NCBI RefSeq assembly: GCF_019711515.1
Contig: NZ_JAIGNO010000003.1
Location: forward strand, 124,001-188,000
Reading direction: 5' to 3'
Source of the DNA: Qipengyuania qiaonensis
GTDB taxonomy: Bacteria > Pseudomonadota > Alphaproteobacteria > Sphingomonadales > Sphingomonadaceae
DNA: 64,000 nucleotides
This document shows positions 34,591-43,049 of the stretch, piece by piece. The translations under genes and the position numbers were made by a program. Below the pieces are notes generated by a model that saw only the letters and a program-made list of their open reading frames with translations, had not been told where the DNA came from and did no database searches. Within the stretch, counting starts at the first letter, position 1, and every line of letters starts with the position of its first letter.

Positions 34591-34633
34591 TGGTGCGCCC
34601 GGCAGGATTCGAACCTGTAATCCTCGCGTTAGG
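34591..34633 (-). pseudogene. 3' half of a tRNA-Arg(CCT)-like gene (integration scar)
   Basis: On the minus strand these 43 bases read as a tRNA from the anticodon onward: CCTAA of the anticodon loop, the 3' anticodon-stem strand CGCGA, a variable loop, the T-arm ACAGG-TTCGAAT-CCTGC, the acceptor strand CGGGCGC, a discriminator A and an encoded CCA. Upstream of CCTAA there is no matching 5' half. The first T-stem pair is A-C, a sign of decay. A break at the anticodon loop is the usual crossover point of tyrosine integrases, so this is probably an old attachment site. Confidence 0.65.
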
Positions 34634-34992
34634 GCTGCTTGCGGGGCCCAGTCCTCCAACACCGCGGCCATTGGAGCGCGCCGGGACGGCGCGCGGGACC
34701 GAGCGCGTCACCACCCCCGCGGCGCTTCCCCGGGCGTTGCTGTGCGCCCCCGCATGAGGGAGGTAGGCAGAGACTGGCTGCGGTTTTGGTGCAGGGGAAG
34801 GCATTTCCCTGTTCAAGCGATTGGGGGAATTCGGGGCAGTTCGGAATTGTAATACGGTCTCCGGATATTTCGTCGCTCACATTTCTCCGAGTTGGTGGCA
34901 GGGTGCCGGGCGGTTGTTTACGACTGGCCTATTTGGACACTTGTTGTTACAAAACCTCTGACTACAAGCGATCTCCTCATAGGATTTGTAAC
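34634..34992. other. Leader region between tRNA remnant and abiEi
   Basis: No gene with a recognisable product is visible. The region is GC-rich on the left (34680-34750) and becomes AT-rich from about 34840, a change consistent with a junction. The AbiE operator arm and probable promoter are at its right end. An open frame that runs through here into abiEi is a non-conserved extension. Confidence 0.45.
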
Positions 34993-34993
34993 A
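34945..34993. promoter_or_regulatory. Inverted repeat operator of the AbiE operon
   Basis: TGTTACAAA (34945-34953) and TTTGTAACA (34985-34993) are exact reverse complements 31 bp apart. The right arm ends on the A of the abiEi ATG and surrounds the ribosome binding region (AGGA at 34981-34984). AbiEi antitoxins repress their own operon by binding inverted repeats, so this is the likely site. Confidence 0.65.
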
Positions 34994-35613
34994 TGTCGGC
35001 ACCGATGCAAACCCAGCGCGAACAGCTCAGGGCCATCGTGGCGGGCAAATCGATCGTTCGCGCGCAGGAACTGCGCAAGGCCGGGATTGCTGGCTCAACC
35101 ATACAGCGCGCGCTCGACGATGGCGATCTCGTGCGGATCGGCCGCGGCCTCTATCAGAATCCGCAAAGCGATTTCGAAACAGAGCAGACGCTTGCCGAGG
35201 TAGCGAAACGCATTCCCAAGGGTGTGATCGCGATGCTGTCGGCGCTGGCCTATCATGGACTGACCGACCAGATGCCGCGCAAGACCTGGGTGGCAATCGG
35301 AACCAGCGACTGGTCGACGGTGTCGGACTATCCGCCCGTCCGGATCGTGCGTTTCACGGACAAATACCTCCATCAAGGCGTCGAACAACAGCGCATCTCG
35401 GGCGTCGATGTCCCGATATTCTCGATTCCCAAGACGCTCGCAGACCTGTTTCGCAATGGTCGACTGGTGGATCGCTCGGTCGCAGTCGAAGGGCTGCGCG
35501 CCGCGCTCGACCAGCGCAAGGCGACCCCGGCGCAGATTGCGGATGCAGCACGCGCGGGTGGCGCTTGGCGGGTCATGCGCCCCTATCTCGAGGCGCTGAC
35601 CTTCAATGGCTGA
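34993..35613 (+). CDS. abiEi: AbiEi-type antitoxin (type IV TA)
   Basis: A 206-residue protein with an N-terminal winged HTH (about 10-60: IVRAQELRKAGIAGSTIQRALDDG, RIGRGLY) followed by the AbiEi antitoxin domain (VIAMLSALAYHGLTDQ, VSDYPPVRIVRFT, SIPKTLADLFRNGR). In the AbiE system it represses the operon and counters the toxin without direct binding. The ATG at 34993 has AGGA 8 bases upstream and sits within the operator arm. Overlaps abiEii by 8 bases. Confidence 0.88.
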   Translation: MSAPMQTQREQLRAIVAGKSIVRAQELRKAGIAGSTIQRALDDGDLVRIGRGLYQNPQSDFETEQTLAEVAKRIPKGVIAMLSALAYHGLTDQMPRKTWVAIGTSDWSTVSDYPPVRIVRFTDKYLHQGVEQQRISGVDVPIFSIPKTLADLFRNGRLVDRSVAVEGLRAALDQRKATPAQIADAARAGGAWRVMRPYLEALTFNG

Positions 35614-36469
35614 CCCGCCCGGAAACATTGCCGTCTCGGTCAAACAGCGCTTGCTCAATATGGCGCGTGCGCAGCGACGCGGGTTCGACATCCTGCTCGT
35701 GCGCTTCGCACTTGAACGGTTGCTGTTTCGCCTTTCGCAGTCGCCGCACCGCGACAGCTTCATCCTCAAAGGCGGAATGCTGGTCACGCAATGGCTCGAC
35801 CACGACCATCGCGAAACCCGCGATGCTGATTTCCTCGGCTTCGGTAAAGCCGAGGTCGAAACGATCAAGGCGACGTTTGCCGAAATCATGTCGATCGCCG
35901 CAGACGACGGGCTCGATTTCGACACGGATGCGATCGTGGCAACATCGATCCGCGAAGAGATGGAGTATGGCGGCATCCGGCTCAAGACAAGCTCCTATCT
36001 CGAACGAACCCGTATCCCGGTCACGCTCGACATCGCCTTCGGCGATGCGGTGGCCGATGCCGGCCAGACCATCGACTATCCTTCGCTACTCGGCATGGAT
36101 CGGCCCACCATCCGCGCCTATCCACCAGTCCAGGTCATTGCCGAGAAATTTCAGGCGGTGGTCGCGCTGGGTCTCGTCAATGGCCGCATGAAGGACTTCT
36201 ACGATCTTTGGGCCATTCCACAGGCCATATCGCTCGATGACCAGGCACTCGACGATGCCCTGGCCGCGACATTCGGGCGAAGAACCACGCCGATTCCAAG
36301 CGAACGCCCGCCCGGATTATCGACGGCGATGACCGAAGATGCAGCCGCGCAACAACGATGGCGCGCCTATGCCGAGTCCCTCGATCTTCCGGTACCGGAG
36401 TTTGCTGAGGTTCTCGATGATATCTGGACGTTGCTTGCGCCCGCTTGTGCCCGGCTCGTGCGGGAGTAA
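35606..36469 (+). CDS. abiEii: AbiEii-type nucleotidyltransferase toxin
   Basis: A 287-residue nucleotidyltransferase-like toxin. Motif I-II region ILKGGMLVTQW (53-63) and RETRDADFLG (69-78) carry the Lys-Gly-Gly and the metal-binding Asp pair; VIAEKFQAVVALG and RMKDFYDLWAI match the C-terminal part of the family. AbiEii toxins are GTP-binding transferases, some of which modify tRNA, and cause growth arrest or phage abortive infection. Overlap with abiEi shows coupled translation. Flanked by tRNA-derived sequences on both sides. Confidence 0.9.
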   Translation: MADPPGNIAVSVKQRLLNMARAQRRGFDILLVRFALERLLFRLSQSPHRDSFILKGGMLVTQWLDHDHRETRDADFLGFGKAEVETIKATFAEIMSIAADDGLDFDTDAIVATSIREEMEYGGIRLKTSSYLERTRIPVTLDIAFGDAVADAGQTIDYPSLLGMDRPTIRAYPPVQVIAEKFQAVVALGLVNGRMKDFYDLWAIPQAISLDDQALDDALAATFGRRTTPIPSERPPGLSTAMTEDAAAQQRWRAYAESLDLPVPEFAEVLDDIWTLLAPACARLVRE

Positions 36470-36724
36470 CCAATCGTCTTCGGGAACCGCTTATGCAAAT
36501 CACACCTCGAACGAGAGGAATGCAGAGATGAGGAGGCGTTGTCTCGATGTGATCGATCATCTCATGACGAGCGACATTCGCGGCACCAACAATCCTCAGG
36601 ACGCGACGCAATAGAGGCCAGACTGGGTAGCGATTATCTCGGAAAAGCTGACGCCCTGAGCCGCTGAGACAGCGCGCCATTGGCCTTGGCTACAAGGCTT
36701 CGAATTCTGAAAATCGGAGGCAGC

Positions 36725-36801
36725 TGGCGCACCCGACAGGATTCGAACCTGTGACCTTCGCCTTCGGAGGGCGACACTCTATCCAGCTGAGCTACGGGTG
36801 C
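36725..36801 (-). tRNA. tRNA-Arg (anticodon CCG)
   Basis: Complete cloverleaf on the minus strand: acceptor GCACCCG pairs with CGGGTGC, discriminator G and encoded CCA; D-arm GCTC...GAGT; anticodon arm TCGCC-CTCCGAA-GGCGA with anticodon CCG; T-arm ACAGG-TTCGAAT-CCTGT. 77 bases including CCA. It decodes CGG. A partial second copy with a different anticodon stem lies 106 bp away. Confidence 0.95.
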
Positions 36802-36804
36802 TTT

Positions 36805-36824
36805 GTGCTTACGTGGTGCTTACG
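36805..36824. repeat. Direct repeat GTGCTTACG next to tRNA-Arg
   Basis: GTGCTTACG occurs at 36805-36813 and 36816-36824 (11-bp period), just beyond the tRNA 5' end, with a third partial copy GTGCTTTG at 36798-36805 overlapping the tRNA end. Phased short repeats beside a tRNA gene resemble integrase arm-type sites; this is an inference without an integrase gene in the window. Confidence 0.4.
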
Positions 36825-36907
36825 CGGAATGATTTCTGATGTGAACCCATTCCTTGCAAACATCCAAATAACTGTAATTCCTTCATTTTATCGCGCCAAA
36901 GCTGACT

Positions 36908-36957
<50 letters not shown>

Positions 36958-37074
36958 TTTGCTCACCTTTCGGCGAGCGGGGCGCTTAGCAAAGCGCGGG
37001 GGCCCTCGCCAGCCTTAAAACGAAAAGCTCGTTAACGGCTGCTGCATTAGCGATTTGGCAAGACTGGGTTCGTA

Positions 37075-37485
37075 ATGGTCTTGGCCATGAGTGCGATGTC
37101 CCACGAATTCGACCTGGCTCATGCCACCGTGCTCCCTCCCATCGGGGTCGGAAGGCGTACGCTTTCCGAAGTCGACATACTCACCGAACAGTGGGAAGCG
37201 GTACACGAAGCGGCAGCGGCCGTCGGCAATCTCGCTCAGCTTGGACGCGAAGCGTTGTCGCCCGAAATTGCGGAACTGCCATTGCGCGCGGCCCGAATGG
37301 GCGGCTGGCGCTACGAAACGGCTGCCCGAGGGATCGACGATCTTGCCGCCGTGATGCAGCCGGGTCTGCGCGCGCTGCTGTCGCTAACGGCACAGGGTCG
37401 CGATACGACGGCCGCCGCCCTTACCCTCTGGCGTGAATTCCATGCCGCACGCAGAGCGATACTCGACACCGTCGGGGCAGGCTGA
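37075..37485 (+). CDS. Small uncharacterised protein
   Basis: A protein of up to 136 residues, mostly alpha-helical and rich in alanine and leucine, with no recognised domain. Starts at 37087 and 37096 are alternatives to 37075. It is convergent with the SCPU gene three bases away and marks the point where the DNA takes on a core-chromosome look. No function can be assigned. Confidence 0.5.
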   Translation: MVLAMSAMSHEFDLAHATVLPPIGVGRRTLSEVDILTEQWEAVHEAAAAVGNLAQLGREALSPEIAELPLRAARMGGWRYETAARGIDDLAAVMQPGLRALLSLTAQGRDTTAAALTLWREFHAARRAILDTVGAG

Positions 37486-37488
37486 TTC

Positions 37489-37971
37489 CTAGAAATCGAC
37501 GGTAACGACGACCGCGTCGGCATAAGTCCCGGCAGGCAGCCGTTCGCCGCCGCCCAGTGTCGCTCCGTAGGCCGTCAGCACGGCCTTGCCATCGGCATCG
37601 GCCATTCCTGCGACCGTATCAGAACCGCGGGTATTGCCCCAGCGAAGGCTGCGCGCCGCATCGGAATAGATTTCGTAGGCAAGCGTGGCTCCACTGGCCG
37701 GATCGACCATCCGGCGCACACCGTTCTGCCCCGCATCGAGGGCGATCTCATATGCCGCGGGTCCATCGCACGACAACACCACGGCTGCCTGGCCCAGTGC
37801 CTTTGCGCCATCTGCCGCGTCGAGGGCGAATTCCAAGTGACCCGCGCTGGCGCTACAGCTTTCGACAACCTCCGCCCGCACCTGCATGACAGCATTGGCC
37901 TGGCCAGCCAAGGCCGGGGTGCCGAGCGCGGCGGCCACGATGGTGGCAGGTAGAACGATAGTGAGCTTCAT
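37489..37971 (-). CDS. Spore coat U (SCPU)-domain secreted protein
   Basis: A 160-residue protein with a signal peptide (1-22, ending PALA-GQ). The mature part follows the SCPU/Csu pilin pattern: MQVRAEVVESCSA near the start, VVLSCDG, YEIALDAGQNG, LAYEIYSDAARSLRWG and the closing GTYADAVVVTVDF. Two cysteines (C39-like in ESCSA and LSCDG) are placed for a disulfide. Such proteins are chaperone-usher fimbrial subunits or secreted proteins; no usher gene is adjacent. Start at 37971 is chosen at the signal peptide. Confidence 0.82.
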   Translation of the reverse strand: MKLTIVLPATIVAAALGTPALAGQANAVMQVRAEVVESCSASAGHLEFALDAADGAKALGQAAVVLSCDGPAAYEIALDAGQNGVRRMVDPASGATLAYEIYSDAARSLRWGNTRGSDTVAGMADADGKAVLTAYGATLGGGERLPAGTYADAVVVTVDF

Positions 37972-38145
37972 CGGACTGTGGAGTTTGCCTAACCGTTTCC
38001 CTTCTTTCCATTGGGTAGAATGCGCAAAGCGTATTTGACAGGCCGTTAACCATCGCCTGCCGCTTCCGGGCCGGGACACCGGCCTTGCCATCTTTCCCTG
38101 AAGTTGGTTCTTGACCGTGTTCGTGGTATGTTCCATTCATCGGGA

Positions 38146-38625
38146 ATGGCAGATTCGATAGCTAAGGAACAAACGGCAACGCGCGTGGCGCGGGGTATCG
38201 CCCGACTTTTTGCGCGCAACGATATCTGGTGCCTGTCCGAAATGCCCCTGCGCAACGGCAGGCGTGCGGATCTCATGGGTGTCGATCCCAAGGGCAGGGT
38301 CATCATCGTCGAGATCAAAGTGCAGCGTGGAGACCTGCTCGGTGACGGCAAGTGGCCCGACTATCTCGATTTCTGCGACCGCTTTTACTGGGGCGTTCCG
38401 CCGGAACTGGACCGAAGTCCGTTGGCCGGCGAAGGCTATCGCCCGGATTGCTGCGGGATCATCGTGGCAGATGGCTATGACGGCGAAATCGTACGCCCTG
38501 CCCCGCTGCATCCGCTCGCCGCCGCGCGCCGCAGGCTCGAGGTCGAACGCCTTGCGCGCGCCGCCTTGCGGCGGGCGACCGTTGCGCTCGACCCACACTG
38601 CGCGCCCTGGGGAACACCCGAGTAG
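38146..38625 (+). CDS. mmcB: MmcB-family DNA repair protein
   Basis: A 159-residue protein of the MmcB family. The PD-(D/E)xK-like core is visible: RADLMGVDPKGRVIIVEIKVQRGDLLGD (about 38-65, shown here as motif), with the Asp of RADLMG and the E-I-K pair, followed by WPDYLDFCDRFYWGVP. In Caulobacter MmcB belongs to the SOS regulon and takes part in mitomycin C repair. The start at 38146 (MADSIAK) is preferred; ATG 38128 is possible. Divergent from the SCPU gene. Confidence 0.88.
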   Translation: MADSIAKEQTATRVARGIARLFARNDIWCLSEMPLRNGRRADLMGVDPKGRVIIVEIKVQRGDLLGDGKWPDYLDFCDRFYWGVPPELDRSPLAGEGYRPDCCGIIVADGYDGEIVRPAPLHPLAAARRRLEVERLARAALRRATVALDPHCAPWGTPE

Positions 38626-38673
38626 AACTTGGCTGTTTTCCGGATTGCCCCGGCCGACTAGGGTGCGCGGACG

Positions 38674-39390
38674 ATGTGGACCGCCATCATCCTCTCGGCT
38701 CTTGCCATGACCGCGATTGTCGCGCTGCGATATCTGGCGGCGAGCGGGGTGTTTGCGCTCGTTACGAACCGGGTGCGTCCGGGCTATCACGCTCGGCTGG
38801 GCCAGCAAATCCGCAGAGAGATTGGCTGGTCGCTGGCATCGGCGGCGATCTACGGCATACCGGCGGGCGTGATCGCCTGGGGCTGGCAGGAACACGGATG
38901 GACCCGGATCTATATCGACTGGAACGCCTATCCTCTCTGGTATTTGCCGATCGCGCCGCTGCTTTATCTTTTCGCACATGATAGCTGGTTCTACTGGACC
39001 CACCGGCTGATGCACCGCCCCAGATGGTTCCGTGTCGTGCATGCGGTCCACCATGCGAGCCGCCCTCCGACGGCGTGGGCGGCGATGAGCTTTCACCCAT
39101 GGGAAGCGCTTACCGGTGCGGTGGTGATCCCCGTGCTGGTTTTCGCGATTCCCATCCATGTCACCATGCTCGGCCTTGTTCTGCTGATCATGACGGTCAT
39201 GGGCGTCACCAATCATATGGGCTGGGAAATGTTTCCCAGGCGACTGGTTCATTCGAGGTTGGGCGAGTGGTTGATAACCGCCAGCCATCATCAGCGTCAT
39301 CACGAAGAGTACAAATGCAACTATGGCCTCTATTTTCGCTTTTGGGATCGGGTATGCGGCACGGATCGCGGACTGAGCCCCAACGCATGA
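38674..39390 (+). CDS. Fatty acid hydroxylase/sterol desaturase-family membrane protein
   Basis: A 238-residue membrane-bound di-iron protein with the three histidine clusters of the superfamily: HDSWFYWTHRLMH (about 103-115), HAVHH (122-126) and HHQRHH (206-211), plus two to four hydrophobic helices. It would hydroxylate or desaturate a lipid or carotenoid-like substrate using O2. The ATGA overlap with the following DUF2141 gene shows coupling. Confidence 0.87.
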   Translation: MWTAIILSALAMTAIVALRYLAASGVFALVTNRVRPGYHARLGQQIRREIGWSLASAAIYGIPAGVIAWGWQEHGWTRIYIDWNAYPLWYLPIAPLLYLFAHDSWFYWTHRLMHRPRWFRVVHAVHHASRPPTAWAAMSFHPWEALTGAVVIPVLVFAIPIHVTMLGLVLLIMTVMGVTNHMGWEMFPRRLVHSRLGEWLITASHHQRHHEEYKCNYGLYFRFWDRVCGTDRGLSPNA

Positions 39391-39839
39391 ACCGTGCGGT
39401 CGCGCTGGCCTTGCCGCCGCTGTGTTTCGCTCTGGCCGCAGCGGTCCCGGCACCCGGCAAGGGCGCCACGATTACCGTCACGGTGACCGACTTGCGCAAT
39501 GCCAAGGGTATCGTGCGTGCATGCATGACCGCCGACGAGGCAAGATTCCCGCGCTGTCGCGGAGTGGCCGGTGCGCATGGCGCGACCGCGGAGGCGCGCG
39601 AAGGCAACGTATCTTTCACCTTCAAGGACGTGACGCCGGGTCGCTACGCCATTGCCTTGCTTCATGACGAGAACTCCAACGGCAAGGCCGATCGCGCTCT
39701 CGGCATGATGCCCAAGGAAGGTTTTGGCTTCTCGCGCGATGCCAAGGTCCGGATGGGCCCCCCCAGCTTCTCCGATGCCGTGATCGACATCGGCAAGGAT
39801 GATCGCCAGCTGACCATCCGGATGCGCTACATGCTCTGA
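39387..39839 (+). CDS. DUF2141-domain exported protein
   Basis: A 150-residue protein with a signal peptide (1-22). The mature part carries the DUF2141 pattern: ITVTVTDLRNAKGIVRACM, FTFKDVTPGRYAIALLHDENSNGKAD and GFGFSRDAK. The Asp/Asn-rich HDENSNGKAD loop may bind calcium. The start ATG overlaps the stop of the hydroxylase gene (ATGA). Function of the domain is unknown. Confidence 0.87.
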   Translation: MNRAVALALPPLCFALAAAVPAPGKGATITVTVTDLRNAKGIVRACMTADEARFPRCRGVAGAHGATAEAREGNVSFTFKDVTPGRYAIALLHDENSNGKADRALGMMPKEGFGFSRDAKVRMGPPSFSDAVIDIGKDDRQLTIRMRYML

Positions 39840-39862
39840 TCACCCGCCCGCACGGAGTGGTC

Positions 39863-39891
39863 ATGGTTAATTTCTTTAACCATATCTTTAC
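39863..39891. promoter_or_regulatory. Palindrome containing a CtrA-like site
   Basis: ATGGTTAA-TTTCT-TTAACCAT (39863-39883) is a perfect 8-bp inverted repeat. Its right arm starts TTAA-N7-TTTAC (39876-39891), one mismatch from the CtrA consensus TTAA-N7-TTAAC. It lies 58 bp before the PAS_5-like gene. CtrA control is a plausible inference. Confidence 0.45.
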
Positions 39892-39948
39892 TGCGCACCC
39901 TCCATACCGCCGACGAATGAGCAGAACTCTTCGGGGGCAAATGCAGTG

Positions 39949-41877
39949 ATGGACAGGCTAGGCGGCTTTTTCGGCTCGCGCGATCAGGAGGAGGACTTCG
40001 ACGACGATTTCGTCGACGAGGCCGACGCCGATCTCGATCCGCCGCCTTCGCCCGTCGGTCAGGACGAACGGCGCATGCAGGTGCGGGCCTATAACCATTG
40101 GGCCAGCCTCCTCGGCGACCTTAGTTTCCCGCATGTGTCGGACCTGGAACCGGAAAAGCTTGACGATTTCGGGCCTTATTCGGTGCTGCTCGACCTGTCG
40201 GACGACATCGAAGACCCGCAGGTCGCCTTCGTCGGTGCGGAACTGGCCGAAGAGTGCGGCTACGACAGCATGCTGGGCCGGCTGTCCGAAGTCCCGAGCC
40301 GCTCGGTACTGAGCCGGATCACCGATCATTACATGCAGATCCTCGCCAACCAGGCGCCGATCGGCTTCGAAGCGGAATTCATCAACGAACGCGGCGCAAC
40401 GATGCTCTATCGCGGGATCCTGCTTCCCTATTCCAGCGACAACGAGACGATCGATTTCATCTATGGCGTGATCAACTGGAAGGAAATGGCCGATCGGCAG
40501 ACGGCCGACGAGCTTCTTCTGGCGATAGACCAAGCCCTCGGCACGGCAGATGACAACGAGAACGATTTCGAAGACACCGTCGAAACCGCCGAAACACTCA
40601 CCTTCGGAGCGGGCCTCGAACATGACCAAGACGTGCTGGACCTCGGAGACGAGACCATGATGGACAACCACTCGAACGGCTCGCTGCCGAAGCCCTCGTT
40701 CGGGGCGGTGGCAGACGATGAGGATGCGGCGATCGAAGCGGTCGAAACGGCCCACCCTGGTCACCGCGTCGATGCGCTCGGCAATCCGGTCGGCGGCCAT
40801 GGAGCCAGCGAGCAAGTCGGAATGGACGACGAGGGAGAGGACGATTTCGACAGCACCATCAAGACCGCCGCCGACTATGGCCTTCCCAACTGGGACGATG
40901 AGGAAGAATATGATGACGATGTCGAAGGTGTCGTCGACCCGCTGGCCGATGAGGACACGGCAAGCAGCCTGATCTCGCTGGTAAGTCGCGGCGGCCGCAC
41001 GAAGAAGAGCGTCGACCTCTCCAACAGCGAGCCCGCGCCCGCCATCCCCCAAGCCTTTGACGACGAGGGCTTCTCCTTGCCGCCGCGCATGCCTCAAGCC
41101 TACGAAGCGCCGGCCGAAGACCCGGCGACCGCATTCGGCGAGACTGACGACGAGCCGGAAGGCCACTTCGGGCTTTCGATCGGATATGAAAAGCGTGAAG
41201 ACGACGATCCGGCGGACAAGGACGCCGTCGATTCGGTCGCCGGGGATGAACCCATCGATGACGACGGCTCACCCGCAGGTCTCCACGATTGTCTCGCGGC
41301 AGCCCGCGAGATGGCACAAGCCGCGCAGAACACCGAAGATCGCAGCCGCAAGGCGCTGTATTCGGCGGTCGGGCGCGCATACGACTTCAGCCTCGAGGCG
41401 CAGAAAGCGCCGGACGATTTCGACGAACTTCTGGTCGATAACGGCCTGACATTCCAGGATCGCGCGCCGATGACGCCGATCGTCAAGCTCGTCTTCGGCG
41501 CCGATTACGACAAGACCCGCCTTACCGAATATGCTGCCGTGCTGATGCATGCCCACCGCGTGGGCGTCGAGCGCGGAAAGCTCGCTACCTTTCTGCGCGA
41601 GGCCGAAGGCGGCCTCAAGGGTGTGGTCAATGCCGAGCGCAATGCGCGCAAGGAGGAGCAAGGTAAGCCGGTCGGCGATAAAAAGGCCGTGCGCGCGACC
41701 CTCGCCAGGAAGCTGCGAGCGCTGGAGCCGCTCTCGCTGGCCGATCTCGACGAGGATGGTGCGGAATTTGCGCTGGTTATGGTCCGCCGCACGCCCGAAG
41801 GTAAGCTGGAAGTCATCGGCGAAGTGCCCGAGGACGTGCCGCTGGTCGAACGCGCCGCGCGCAAGCTGCTCGGCTAG
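39949..41877 (+). CDS. PAS_5-like domain protein with long acidic region
   Basis: A 642-residue cytoplasmic protein. Residues about 40-185 resemble a PAS_5-type domain (YNHWASLLGDLSFPHVSDL, VAFVGAELAEECGYD, GFEAEFINERGATMLYRGILLPYSS, FIYGVINWKE). Residues 185-460 are very rich in Asp and Glu and probably disordered. Residues 460-642 form a helical C-terminal domain (CLAAAREMAQAAQNTEDRSRKALYSAV in part). GTG 39946 is an alternative start. A CtrA-like site lies upstream, so a cell-cycle or motility-related signalling role is possible but unproven. Confidence 0.8.
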   Translation: MDRLGGFFGSRDQEEDFDDDFVDEADADLDPPPSPVGQDERRMQVRAYNHWASLLGDLSFPHVSDLEPEKLDDFGPYSVLLDLSDDIEDPQVAFVGAELAEECGYDSMLGRLSEVPSRSVLSRITDHYMQILANQAPIGFEAEFINERGATMLYRGILLPYSSDNETIDFIYGVINWKEMADRQTADELLLAIDQALGTADDNENDFEDTVETAETLTFGAGLEHDQDVLDLGDETMMDNHSNGSLPKPSFGAVADDEDAAIEAVETAHPGHRVDALGNPVGGHGASEQVGMDDEGEDDFDSTIKTAADYGLPNWDDEEEYDDDVEGVVDPLADEDTASSLISLVSRGGRTKKSVDLSNSEPAPAIPQAFDDEGFSLPPRMPQAYEAPAEDPATAFGETDDEPEGHFGLSIGYEKREDDDPADKDAVDSVAGDEPIDDDGSPAGLHDCLAAAREMAQAAQNTEDRSRKALYSAVGRAYDFSLEAQKAPDDFDELLVDNGLTFQDRAPMTPIVKLVFGADYDKTRLTEYAAVLMHAHRVGVERGKLATFLREAEGGLKGVVNAERNARKEEQGKPVGDKKAVRATLARKLRALEPLSLADLDEDGAEFALVMVRRTPEGKLEVIGEVPEDVPLVERAARKLLG

Positions 41878-41937
41878 GACGACAACCGAGACAATTCGCT
41901 TGTCGGCCCTGCGCCGGATTGGCTAGCTCGGACCGCG

Positions 41938-43041
41938 ATGCCGTTCTTGCCCTCCGCGCCTGTCCGTATTCAACCCTATTTCGGCTATCGGAACCGCGAT
42001 CGGCTGCGCATCACCGCACGCGCGTTGCGATCGCGCGTCGGCAAGTTCGAGAAGCGCGGCAAATGGCGCGCAGCAAAAACCATGCTGACCCAATTCGCCA
42101 GCCATGAAGTGCCCGAACTGTCGGTCGAGCTCGAAATCGCACGCCCCGGGCAAAAAAGTCACCGTCATCAAGGCCTGACCGACGAGGAAGGCTTTGTGCA
42201 TTTCGATATCCGCCTCGATCCTCGTTGGGACTATGGCGATCAGTCTGCCTGGGAGACGGTCGTATTCCACTGGAAGGCGGGCGAAGAGGAGCGATGCGTC
42301 GATGCCCATGTGCTCGCTCCGGGCCGCGATACGAGCCTTGCAGTGATCTCGGACATCGACGACACCATCGTCGAAACCGGGATCACCGGCGATTTCCGCG
42401 CGGTGTTGCGCAACTGGCGGCGCGTGCTGGTAGAAATGCCCGAGGAACGTATCCTCGTTCCCGGTGCCGACGTGTTCTACAATGCCCTTGGCGGCAGCGA
42501 AGTGCTGGCGGATAGCAGGGGGCAGGTGGGAAACACGCAGTCGGCAACGCACCGCCCTTTTTTCTATGTCTCGTCGAGCCCATGGAACCTGTTCAGCTAT
42601 CTGGTGACCTATATTCGCGGACGCGGACTTCCATTGGGGCCGATTTTCCTGCGCGATTGGGGTCTGAACCGCAGAACGTTCGGCTCGTCGAGCCATGGTG
42701 CACACAAAAGCGCGGCGATCGGCGGCATTATCGAGACCTACCCCGAGATGAAATTCGCGCTCATCGGCGATGACAGCCAGGGCGACCTGACCGCCTTTGC
42801 CGATATCGCACTCACGCATCCCGGCCGCATCCGCGCCGTCTTCATCCGCAAGGTGGGCGATGCGATGAGTGCAGAAGAGCTAACCGCAAAGGCGAAACTT
42901 GAAGGCGCGAAAGTGCCATTGTGGCTCGGAGACAGCTACCGGACCTGTCGCCAGTTCCTCGCCTCGACCGGAATGCTGGCCGATGACGAAGTCCGGGCAA
43001 TCGTCGATACGGTCGAAGCGACCGCCCCTGAAACTGTGTGA
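41938..43041 (+). CDS. APP1-type phosphatidate phosphatase-like protein
   Basis: A 367-residue protein with the APP1 catalytic (DUF2183) domain of HAD-like type: S-D-I-D-D-T-I-V-E-T-G with Asp139 and Asp141 as nucleophile and acid, PFFYVSSSPWN, LRDWG and ALIGDDSQGD in order. In yeast, App1 dephosphorylates phosphatidate; bacterial homologues are uncharacterised. The C-terminus overlaps a GTG that opens the next frame; the next gene's better start is at 43050. Confidence 0.87.
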   Translation: MPFLPSAPVRIQPYFGYRNRDRLRITARALRSRVGKFEKRGKWRAAKTMLTQFASHEVPELSVELEIARPGQKSHRHQGLTDEEGFVHFDIRLDPRWDYGDQSAWETVVFHWKAGEEERCVDAHVLAPGRDTSLAVISDIDDTIVETGITGDFRAVLRNWRRVLVEMPEERILVPGADVFYNALGGSEVLADSRGQVGNTQSATHRPFFYVSSSPWNLFSYLVTYIRGRGLPLGPIFLRDWGLNRRTFGSSSHGAHKSAAIGGIIETYPEMKFALIGDDSQGDLTAFADIALTHPGRIRAVFIRKVGDAMSAEELTAKAKLEGAKVPLWLGDSYRTCRQFLASTGMLADDEVRAIVDTVEATAPETV

Positions 43042-43049
43042 GGCAAGCA

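Noticed and set aside
34551-34880. Small frames reading VRPAGFEPV or PGRIRTCN
   Set aside because: These peptides are the usual artefact of translating a tRNA T-arm; the DNA is a tRNA 3' remnant.
36514-36614. 28-codon frame starting MRRRCLDVIDHLM after abiEii
   Set aside because: GAGATG start context is fair but the peptide is short, has no recognised family and could be a remnant; support is too weak for a gene call.
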